From Sediminibacterium sp. (GTDB taxonomy: Bacteria; Bacteroidota; Bacteroidia; Chitinophagales; Chitinophagaceae), in assembly GCA_030158535.1 (NCBI GenBank), contig JAOASV010000280.1, positions 1 through 5,781 on the forward strand: a DNA stretch of 5,781 bases. Reading direction: 5' to 3'. Below are positions 1 through 5,781 of this stretch, piece after piece (the first letter of the stretch is position 1; each line of letters starts with the position of its first letter). The notes under the pieces are model-generated. The model was not told the origin of the DNA. It worked only from the letters and a program-made list of their open reading frames with translations, and searched no databases. The position numbers were made by a program, and so were the translations under genes.

Positions 1-1110
1 ATCTATCAAATGCCAGGCGCCAATGCAATTGCTACTGCAAAAGCAGTGCAAGATTCTATTCAGGCAAAAAAAGATTCGGCATTACATTGCACTAGTAATA
101 TTCCAAATCGTTTTGGTGTTGGCGCTACAACTGATACATTTTCTATTGTAAAAGGTGTGGCAGATAAAGCGGGTATGGTGCTTATTAATGGCGGTGATTT
201 TATCATGGGCTGTTCTGATAAAACCGGCCGTGCCGATGAATATCCGCAGCATGCTGTAACCGTTTCTAGTTTTTGGATGGATACCACCGAAGTTACCAAT
301 GCCCAGTTTGCAAAATTTGTAGCAGCAACGGGTTATGTTACCACCGCCGAAAAAGCTCCAGACTGGAATGAGATAAAAAAACAACTACCGCCGGGTACGC
401 CAAAGCCCGCCCCTGAATTACTTGTGGCTTCATCACTTGTATTTGTAATGTCATCTACACCCGTAAACATGAACAATCCTGCCTCCTGGTGGGCATGGAC
501 AAAAGGGGCCAATTGGAAGCATCCGCGAGGGCCTGGATCTAGCATTAAAGGAAAGGATAATGAGCCCGTAACACAAGTGTCTTATGATGATGCAAATGCC
601 TATGCCCGCTGGGCTGGCAAGCGTTTACCTACAGAGGCTGAGTGGGAATACGCAGCTAGAGGTGGACTTAAAAATCAAACATTTCCTTGGGGTAATGAAC
701 CGCTTGAAAAGGGTGCTACCAAAGCAAATACATGGCAAGGAAAATTTCCAAATACCAACACAGGTGCTGATGGATATTTGCGCATAGCACCAGTTGCTAA
801 ATATGCGCCCAATGCATACGGCTTATATGATATGAGTGGTAATGTTTGGGAATGGTGTTCCGATTGGTATGACGCCAATTACTATGCATCCGTATCGCAA
901 AAAAAATTAGTAAACCCAACTGGTAGCAACAAAAGTTTTGATCCTGACGAGCCTACCATTCCTAAAAAAGTAGTGCGTGGCGGATCCTTTTTATGTCACG
1001 ATTCTTACTGTGCTAGTTACCGTGTATCTGCGCGCATGAAAACGGCTACCGACACTGGACTTGAACACACAGGATTTAGATGCGTAACAGACGCGTCATC
1101 TAAAAAATAA
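1..1110 (+). CDS. Formylglycine-generating enzyme (SUMF1/FGE family), 5'-truncated by the window edge
   Basis: This enzyme oxidises a cysteine (or possibly serine) in the sulfatase C/S-x-P-x-R motif to formylglycine, the catalytic residue of type I sulfatases. The frame is open to base 1, and the first Met (base 10) is followed by a polar, non-hydrophobic stretch, so the true start and any signal or lipoprotein peptide probably lie upstream. Numbering from that Met, the FGE-sulfatase fold runs from about residue 55 to 362. Family landmarks are KGANWKHP (165-172), WAGKRLPTEAEWEYAARGG (201-219), the TWQGKFPNTNTG region (from 241) and GLYDMSGNVWEWCSDWY (271-287). Near the end, RGGSFLCHDSYC carries Cys329 and Cys334, spaced like human FGE Cys336/Cys341, with Ser326 matching Ser333. 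This points to a genuine FGE rather than an EgtB-like or generic SUMF1 paralogue. Three in-frame stops (TAA TAA TAG) end it. Its sulfatase partners are not in the window; periplasmic location is inferred. Confidence 0.93.
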   Translation: MYQMPGANAIATAKAVQDSIQAKKDSALHCTSNIPNRFGVGATTDTFSIVKGVADKAGMVLINGGDFIMGCSDKTGRADEYPQHAVTVSSFWMDTTEVTNAQFAKFVAATGYVTTAEKAPDWNEIKKQLPPGTPKPAPELLVASSLVFVMSSTPVNMNNPASWWAWTKGANWKHPRGPGSSIKGKDNEPVTQVSYDDANAYARWAGKRLPTEAEWEYAARGGLKNQTFPWGNEPLEKGATKANTWQGKFPNTNTGADGYLRIAPVAKYAPNAYGLYDMSGNVWEWCSDWYDANYYASVSQKKLVNPTGSNKSFDPDEPTIPKKVVRGGSFLCHDSYCASYRVSARMKTATDTGLEHTGFRCVTDASSKK

Positions 1111-1141
1111 TAATAGCATCTTCACCAGTTAGTCTATTATT
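1109..1141 (+). terminator. Weak A/T-rich inverted repeat after the FGE gene, possible terminator
   Basis: AATAATAG (1109-1116) is perfectly complementary to CTATTATT (1134-1141), leaving a 17-base loop, and a few further T residues follow. The stem is 8 bp with only one G-C pair and begins inside the stop codon, so it would be a poor intrinsic terminator. It is the only hairpin-like structure seen between the FGE and fucosidase genes. Confidence 0.25.
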
Positions 1142-1217
1142 TTATCAATAACACAAACCTAGATCGGTTCTATTTTTTTCTACTCTTTTTATTGGTTATA
1201 TTGAATCAAAATTGCGT
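1111..1217 (+). promoter_or_regulatory. A/T-rich spacer upstream of the fucosidase operon
   Basis: This spacer of about 107 bases separates the FGE gene from the first fucosidase and is the natural place for an operon promoter. It contains T-rich tracts (around 1171-1192) but no clear match to the Bacteroidota -7 consensus TAnnTTTG with a -33 TTTG. No strong Shine-Dalgarno sequence precedes the ATG at 1218, which is common in this phylum. Read-through from the FGE gene is equally possible. Confidence 0.3.
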
Positions 1218-3299
1218 ATGAAAAAATGGATCGCTTGCTGCTTATTTATAAGCATGCTGCAGTTGCAACTTACAGCACAAACCTACCAGCCTAATTGGGA
1301 ATCCCTTGATGCTAGGCCTGTTCCATCATGGTTTATGAATGAAAAGTTTGGCATTTTTATTCATTGGGGTGCGTATAGTGTACCATCGTGGGGGCCACAA
1401 CATAGTTATTCGGAGTGGTACCAAAATGGTTTGCAATCAGACAAAGACAATGTGCGCAAAAAATTTCACAAACTACATTATGGTGATATGTCTTATTATG
1501 GCTTTGGTCCTATGTTTAAGGCAGATCGTTTTGATCCGGATGCCTGGGCTAAAGTGTTTGAGCAGTCTGGTGCAAAATATATTGTACTCACAAGTAAACA
1601 CCATGATGGCTTTGCCATGTGGCCTAGTAAAGAAGCAGATAAAACCTGGGGCTTTCCTTGGAACAGCGTAACGAGTGGTCCCAAAAGAGATTTGTTAGGT
1701 GATTTGTTTAAAGCCGTAAGAAAAACCAGCGTGCGCGCGGGTATGTATTATTCACTTTACGAATGGTACAATCCACTCTATAAATCGGATATCAATAAAT
1801 ATGTAAGTGACCATATGTGGCCACAAATGAAAGACCTGATAAATACCTATCAGCCCGATGTTTTTTGGACAGATGGCGATTGGGATGTGTCGGATGCAAA
1901 ATGGAAATCGCCTGAGTTTTTAGCTTGGCTCTATAACGAAAGTCCAGTAAAAGATAAAGTAGTTACCTATGATAGATGGGGCAGTGGCATTCGTTTTCAT
2001 CATGGTGGTGTGTATACGCCAGAGTACCAACCTGATTTAGATTTTGAAGATCATCCGTGGGAAGAAAGTAGAGGCATGGGCTACTCTTATGGTTACAATA
2101 AAGAAGAAGATATTTGGGATTATAATTCGGCGCAATCACTAGTATTAGCACTGGTAGATAAAGTAAGTAGAGGTGGTAATTTTTTATTAGACATTGGACC
2201 TGATGATCATGGAAAAATTCCGCCGATTATGCAGGAGCGTTTATTGCAAATTGGTGCATGGTTAACTGAAAATGGCGAAGCGATTTACAACACCAGACGC
2301 TGGATACGCACATCGCAAGCGTCTGCAAATGACAGCAAAGAAAAAGAATTGTATTTCACGTATAACCCTACTAGCAATGCATTGTACGCGGTTGCACCTA
2401 CTTTTAATAATAGTGGCGAATACATAATTAAAGACCTTGACTTGCCAGCCGGCACCAACATTTCTTTTGTTGCAACCAAAGAAAAATGCACATGGAAAAA
2501 ACAAGGGAACGATATTGTAGTTACCATGCCGGCGTACAAACCTGCCATGATTAAAGCGCCTTATGCGTATGCACTTAAAATAGAAAACGTTGGTGCATTT
2601 GCTGCAAAACCAAAAATAGAAATCACATATCCAAACGCAGCACAAACACCAACCGTAACGGTTACTGCACCTGCGGGCGCAGTTGTGCATTACACAACGG
2701 ATGGGACAAACCCAACGTTATCTTCACCAAAGTATACAACATCATTTACACTCCCTACAACAAGCGTTGTAAAAGCGCAAATATTTGACGATAAAAAATT
2801 ACCAGGTAAAGTAGCGGAAGTAACTGCAAAAGCCTACACCTGGATGCCTGCTGTTAAAACAAGTGGTGCTTTACAACCAGGCATTGCTTATAAATATTTT
2901 GAAACAAAAGGCAAACAAAATTTAACTATGCTACCTAGCTTAACACCAGCATTAACAGGGGTTACACAAGATATCAGCGTAGCTGTAAAAAAGCGTGAAT
3001 CAGAATTTAGTTTACTTTTTGATGGCTATATAAAAATTGAAAAAGATGGCATCTATCATTTTACAACGCGCTCTGATGATGGTAGTATTTTATACATCGA
3101 TGACGTTGAAGTAGTGAATAATGATGGAGATCATGGATCTGTGGAAGCAGCAGGAAAAGCAGCTTTAAAAAAAGGATACCACAAAATTAGAGTCGCGTAC
3201 TATGATGGCAGCGGTGGTAACGAATTAACGGCTACTATACAATTAGAAAACACACCAAAAAATACATTAAACAGTAAACTCATTTGGACAAAAAAATAA
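1218..3299 (+). CDS. Secreted GH29 alpha-L-fucosidase (FUCA1-like) with CHB_HEX_C-like and PA14 domains
   Basis: The predicted 693-residue retaining exo-alpha-L-fucosidase releases terminal L-fucose from glycans. ATG at 1218 is chosen over an in-frame TTG at 1212 because it directly gives MKKWIACCLFISM..., a signal peptide probably cleaved near Ala20-Gln21. The GH29 catalytic domain spans about residues 23-360. It has IHWGAY (His49) and SKHHDGF (His128-His129), typical of the fucose pocket, and FWTDGDWD with Asp219 as the likely nucleophile. It then has YDRWG, HHGG and DHPWEE, with Glu282 the candidate acid/base by analogy to human FUCA1 Glu289. A small beta domain follows (about 360-460). 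Next come a chitobiase/hexosaminidase C-terminal-like domain (about 464-540, with HYTTDGTNPT) and a PA14 domain (about 550-685, with SDDGSILYIDD at 619-629). The last two probably bind carbohydrate or act as spacers. The enzyme should be periplasmic or surface-exposed. It is the first gene of a tight pair. The family call is firm; the exact linkage cleaved is unknown. Confidence 0.95.
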   Translation: MKKWIACCLFISMLQLQLTAQTYQPNWESLDARPVPSWFMNEKFGIFIHWGAYSVPSWGPQHSYSEWYQNGLQSDKDNVRKKFHKLHYGDMSYYGFGPMFKADRFDPDAWAKVFEQSGAKYIVLTSKHHDGFAMWPSKEADKTWGFPWNSVTSGPKRDLLGDLFKAVRKTSVRAGMYYSLYEWYNPLYKSDINKYVSDHMWPQMKDLINTYQPDVFWTDGDWDVSDAKWKSPEFLAWLYNESPVKDKVVTYDRWGSGIRFHHGGVYTPEYQPDLDFEDHPWEESRGMGYSYGYNKEEDIWDYNSAQSLVLALVDKVSRGGNFLLDIGPDDHGKIPPIMQERLLQIGAWLTENGEAIYNTRRWIRTSQASANDSKEKELYFTYNPTSNALYAVAPTFNNSGEYIIKDLDLPAGTNISFVATKEKCTWKKQGNDIVVTMPAYKPAMIKAPYAYALKIENVGAFAAKPKIEITYPNAAQTPTVTVTAPAGAVVHYTTDGTNPTLSSPKYTTSFTLPTTSVVKAQIFDDKKLPGKVAEVTAKAYTWMPAVKTSGALQPGIAYKYFETKGKQNLTMLPSLTPALTGVTQDISVAVKKRESEFSLLFDGYIKIEKDGIYHFTTRSDDGSILYIDDVEVVNNDGDHGSVEAAGKAALKKGYHKIRVAYYDGSGGNELTATIQLENTPKNTLNSKLIWTKK

Positions 3300-3302
3300 A
3301 AC

Positions 3303-4739
3303 ATGAAAAAAATAATATTCATTGCCGCTACTTTATTTTTTGCAACAGCAATTAATAGTAATGCGCAAGAACACACAGCAAGTTTAAAGTACACGGTTCC
3401 TGCCGATGCTAAAGTGCGCGAAAAATTAGCAGATTGGAAAAAAATAAAATTTGGACTTCTTATGCACTGGGGTACTTATAGCCAGTGGGGCGTGGTAGAA
3501 AGTTGGAGCATCTGTCCAGAAGACGAAGGCTGGACGCAGCGCAGGGGGCCCTATTCAGCGGATTGGTATACCTATTTAAAAGCCTACGAAAATTTACAAA
3601 CCACATTTAATCCGATAAAATTTAATCCAGAGCGCTGGGCGGCTGCAGCAAAAGATGCGGGCATGAAATATGTTGTATTTACTACCAAACACCATGATGG
3701 ATTTTGCATGTTTGATTCTAAAGAAACCGATTATAAAATTACAGGTTCAAAATCGCCATTTGCAAACAATCCAAAAGCAAATGTTACGAAAGAAGTTTTT
3801 AATGCTTTCAGAAATCAAGGCTTTATGACGGGTGCTTATTTTTCTAAACCCGATTGGAATACCAAAGATTATTGGTGGCGTTATTTTCCACCAAAAGATA
3901 GAAACGTTTCTTACGATCCAAAAAAATATCCGCAGCGTTGGGAAGCTTTTAAAACATTTACTTATAATCAAATTCAGGAGCTCATGACAGGTTATGGTTC
4001 TATGGATATTTTATGGCTTGATGGTGGATGGGTAAGACCTAAAAGTAGTATCGATACCACTGTAGAATGGCAAAGAACCATTACGCACAACCAGGACATT
4101 GACATGCCTAAAATTGCGGCGATGGCCAGAACGCACCAGCCAGGCCTACTTGTGGTGGACAGAACCGTACATGGGGAGTATGAAAATTACGTAACTCCGG
4201 AGCAACAAGTACCCGCTACTTATTTACCGTATCCTTGGGAAAGTTGTATTACCCTTGGTAATTCATGGTCTTATGTACCCGGCGATCAGTACAAGTCGTC
4301 CCGAAAAGTCATTCACATGCTTACCGATATCATTTCTAAAAATGGCAACCTCTTATTAAACGTAGGTCCAGGGCCAGATGGTGAGTGGGATTCGTTAGCG
4401 TATAACCGTTTAGAAGCTATTGGAAAATGGATGAAAATCAATGGTGAAGCGGTATATGACACAGAAGCAGACCCTAATTTACCGCGTCAGGGTAAATGGG
4501 CTTTTACCAAAAAGGGCACAAGTATTTATGCGATTTACCAAGTAGCAGAAAATGAAATGATTGAAAATTCACTTTCTGTTACCCTACCAGCGGGCATACA
4601 GGTTAAAGCCGTATCGGTGATTGGGGGTCCACAAAAGGTGAAATTTACCCAAACAGGGGGTCAAGTTGTTTTGTTTACAGCTGATAAATCGATTGTTAAA
4701 CAAACCGAAGCCCTTGTTTTTAAGTTAGTTACAAGCTAA
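3303..4739 (+). CDS. Second secreted GH29-family alpha-L-fucosidase, single catalytic domain plus beta domain
   Basis: The predicted 478-residue glycoside hydrolase begins with a clear signal peptide, MKKIIFIAATLFFATA..., likely cleaved around Ala21-Gln22. GH29 landmarks are LMHWGTYS (His55), TKHHDGF (His130-His131), ILWLDGGW with Asp240 as the likely nucleophile, and NLLLNVGPGPDGE near the end of the barrel. The acid/base is less certain: Glu313 in PWESC is the positional candidate, and Glu292, Glu294 and Glu300 in the GEYENYVTPEQ segment are alternatives. A C-terminal beta domain covers about residues 395-478, with no CHB_HEX_C or PA14 module. Only three bases separate it from the preceding stop codon, so co-transcription and possible translational coupling are expected; the leader before ATG is A-rich. 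Around the nucleophile and in the acid/base loop it differs strongly from its neighbour, so it is a divergent family member and not a recent duplicate. I cannot settle GH29-A versus GH29-B by eye, and substrate specificity is open. Confidence 0.92.
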   Translation: MKKIIFIAATLFFATAINSNAQEHTASLKYTVPADAKVREKLADWKKIKFGLLMHWGTYSQWGVVESWSICPEDEGWTQRRGPYSADWYTYLKAYENLQTTFNPIKFNPERWAAAAKDAGMKYVVFTTKHHDGFCMFDSKETDYKITGSKSPFANNPKANVTKEVFNAFRNQGFMTGAYFSKPDWNTKDYWWRYFPPKDRNVSYDPKKYPQRWEAFKTFTYNQIQELMTGYGSMDILWLDGGWVRPKSSIDTTVEWQRTITHNQDIDMPKIAAMARTHQPGLLVVDRTVHGEYENYVTPEQQVPATYLPYPWESCITLGNSWSYVPGDQYKSSRKVIHMLTDIISKNGNLLLNVGPGPDGEWDSLAYNRLEAIGKWMKINGEAVYDTEADPNLPRQGKWAFTKKGTSIYAIYQVAENEMIENSLSVTLPAGIQVKAVSVIGGPQKVKFTQTGGQVVLFTADKSIVKQTEALVFKLVTS

Positions 4740-4945
4740 AGCCCCCCTTTTAACTATGTACATTTTACACTAAGTCGATTTTAACACCGAAATGTAAAGA
4801 ATATGTTAATAGAATGCTATAAATTGATAATTTCACCGAATATTTTAATCTAAATATGACTCAACTTTAATACGCTAAAATTTAGCAATGGTCTATTATA
4901 ACGATAGGCTTGTCAAAGATTTTTATTTAACCAAAATTCTAAACA
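4740..4945 (+). promoter_or_regulatory. 206-base A/T-rich intergenic region, presumed leader of the SusC-like gene
   Basis: The spacer between the second fucosidase and the SusC-like gene is very A/T rich apart from a C-run just after the stop codon. It contains no TTTG, so neither a consensus Bacteroidota -33 (TTTG) nor -7 (TAnnTTTG) element is visible. I see no stem followed by a T-run that would make a good terminator. A loose inverted repeat pairs TACATTT (4759-4765) with AAATGTA (4790-4796) across a 24-base loop. Its size suggests that the receptor gene has its own promoter. Confidence 0.4.
4874..4886. repeat. 13-bp palindrome upstream of the SusC-like gene
   Basis: GCTAAA and TTTAGC are perfect 6-bp arms around a single central A. 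The element lies 59 bases upstream of the ATG at 4946. The position would suit a small operator or an early leader hairpin, but a short A/T-rich palindrome can arise by chance, and no second copy is seen in the window. Confidence 0.3.
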
Positions 4946-5781
4946 ATGAGGACAAAAATTCGTTTACTGACACTCCTTGTATTGATGTTTGCGGGCACTA
5001 CATTATTTGCCCAAGACAAAGCAATATCGGGTGTTGTAAAAGACAACACTGGCGCAGAACTTTCTGGCGCTACAGTGTCTGTTAAAGGCACATCAAACAG
5101 TGTCATGACAGATGCAAAAGGTAAGTTCACAATCAAGGCAAATGCAAAAGCAACACTTGTTGTTTCTTTTGTGGGTTTCGAAAGCAAAGAAGCTGTAGTT
5201 GGCGGTCAAACAACCGTTAATTTCTCTCTAGCTCCAGGAACTAGTGCATTAAATGATGTAGTTGTAACTTCTCTTGGTATTTCTAAAAAGCAAAAAGCAT
5301 TAGGTTATGCTACAAGCACTATCAGTGCTGAGCAAATCACTGATGCTGGTACACCAAACTTTGCGACTGCCCTTTATGGTAAGGCGCCAGGTGTTCGTAT
5401 CGCTGCTACACCAGGTGGTGCAACTTCTGCAGTTAACATTAATATCCGTGGTATCAACTCTATCACTGGTAAAAATGATCCACTTATTATCTTAGATGGT
5501 ATTCCAATCCGTAACGGTGAAGTTAGAAATAACGACTACTGGAGTGATCAACGTTTAAGAGGTAATGGTTTATTGGATCTTCAAACAGAAGATATCGAAA
5601 ACATCTCTATCTTAAAAGGTGCATCTGCTGCAGCCCTTTATGGTTCTGAAGCTGTAAACGGCGTTGTATTAGTTACTACAAAACAAGCAAGCAAAAATAG
5701 AAAAGGCTTAGGTGTAGACGTTTCTACAAACTATAGCATTGATAAAATTGCTTACTTACCAAGATATCAAAACGTTCGTGG
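4946..5781 (+). CDS. SusC/RagA-family TonB-dependent outer-membrane receptor, 3'-truncated by the window edge
   Basis: This would be the outer-membrane channel that imports oligosaccharides with energy from TonB, normally paired with a SusD-like surface lipoprotein. The frame from ATG 4946 is open to the window end, giving 278 complete codons; family members are usually about 1000 residues, so the beta-barrel lies outside. The signal peptide, MRTKIRLLTLLVLMFAG..., is probably cleaved at Ala22-Gln23. A carboxypeptidase-regulatory-like domain follows (about 25-97; ISGVVKD, GATVSVKGT, VSFVGFES). Then come a DVVVT segment (104-108) where the TonB-contact region usually sits, and a plug domain (about 118-246). 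The plug carries GKAPGV (145-150), NIRGINS, DPLIILDGIPI (from 178), EDIENISILKG (from 215) and ALYGSEAVNGVVLVTTK. There is no STN domain between signal peptide and regulatory-like domain, so it is not an ECF-sigma signalling receptor by the usual architecture. It favours GGT, GCT, ACT and CGT codons more than its neighbours, consistent with high expression. Confidence 0.95.
   Translation, partial: MRTKIRLLTLLVLMFAGTTLFAQDKAISGVVKDNTGAELSGATVSVKGTSNSVMTDAKGKFTIKANAKATLVVSFVGFESKEAVVGGQTTVNFSLAPGTSALNDVVVTSLGISKKQKALGYATSTISAEQITDAGTPNFATALYGKAPGVRIAATPGGATSAVNINIRGINSITGKNDPLIILDGIPIRNGEVRNNDYWSDQRLRGNGLLDLQTEDIENISILKGASAAALYGSEAVNGVVLVTTKQASKNRKGLGVDVSTNYSIDKIAYLPRYQNVR

Noticed and set aside
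46..96. Cys27 of the FGE fragment (SALHCTS) as a lipoprotein attachment site
   Set aside because: The residues before it are polar and charged with no hydrophobic stretch, so it is not a lipobox; a true export signal would lie upstream of the window.
584..787. 67-codon + strand frame inside the FGE gene
   Set aside because: It lies in an alternative frame over the conserved FGE core and has no domain or signal peptide.
1197..1205. TATATTGA as a -7 promoter element for the fucosidase operon (a similar TAAATTGA occurs near 4820)
   Set aside because: It fits TAnnTTTG poorly, lies only about 12 bases from the ATG, and lacks an upstream TTTG at the right distance.
2262..2690. 142-codon minus-strand frame inside the first fucosidase
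   Set aside because: It is antisense to a well-supported GH29/CHB_HEX_C coding region and its cysteine- and arginine-rich translation looks like a shadow.
1218..4739. Recent tandem gene duplication of the fucosidases
   Set aside because: The two proteins share only family-level motifs, with different loops and domain content, so any common ancestor is old.
4740..4755. C-run followed by T-run after the second fucosidase as an intrinsic terminator
   Set aside because: No nearby G-rich partner forms a stem with the C-run, and the T-run is only four bases.
4888..5085. 65-codon + strand frame beginning ATG GTC TAT upstream of the SusC-like gene
   Set aside because: Most of it overlaps the SusC-like gene in another frame and shows no recognisable protein features; the SusC frame explains the sequence.

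Overview
The window most likely comes from a Bacteroidota bacterium, plausibly Chitinophagales or a related environmental lineage. The evidence is a SusC/RagA-type TonB-dependent receptor, A+T-rich spacers without strong Shine-Dalgarno motifs, and exported proteins whose signal peptides end in Ala-Gln. The genus cannot be fixed from this sequence. All four genes lie on the + strand and two of them are cut by the window edges.

Layout: (1) bases 1-1110 hold the 3' part of a gene for a formylglycine-generating enzyme (FGE, SUMF1 family) with both catalytic copper-binding cysteines. (2) A ~107-base spacer follows, with a weak A/T-rich inverted repeat over the stop codon. (3) Bases 1218-3299 encode a secreted GH29 alpha-L-fucosidase of the human FUCA1-like type, with a chitobiase C-terminal-like domain and a PA14 domain appended. 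(4) Three bases later, at 3303-4739, a second, quite different secreted GH29 enzyme follows, almost certainly in the same operon. (5) A 206-base A/T-rich spacer contains a short palindrome but no recognisable terminator or consensus promoter. (6) From 4946 to the window end runs the N-terminal part of a SusC-like outer-membrane receptor, with signal peptide, carboxypeptidase-regulatory-like domain and plug domain.

Together the genes look like part of a polysaccharide utilisation locus for a fucose-containing glycan. The SusC-like protein would import oligosaccharides, the two fucosidases would remove alpha-L-fucose from different linkages or contexts, and the FGE would activate sulfatases. 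The FGE suggests a sulfated glycan, such as a sulfated fucan or a sulfated, fucosylated glycoconjugate. No sulfatase, SusD or regulator is inside the window, so that substrate is an inference. I found no mobile element, CRISPR array, tRNA or rRNA, and no clearly unprecedented system.
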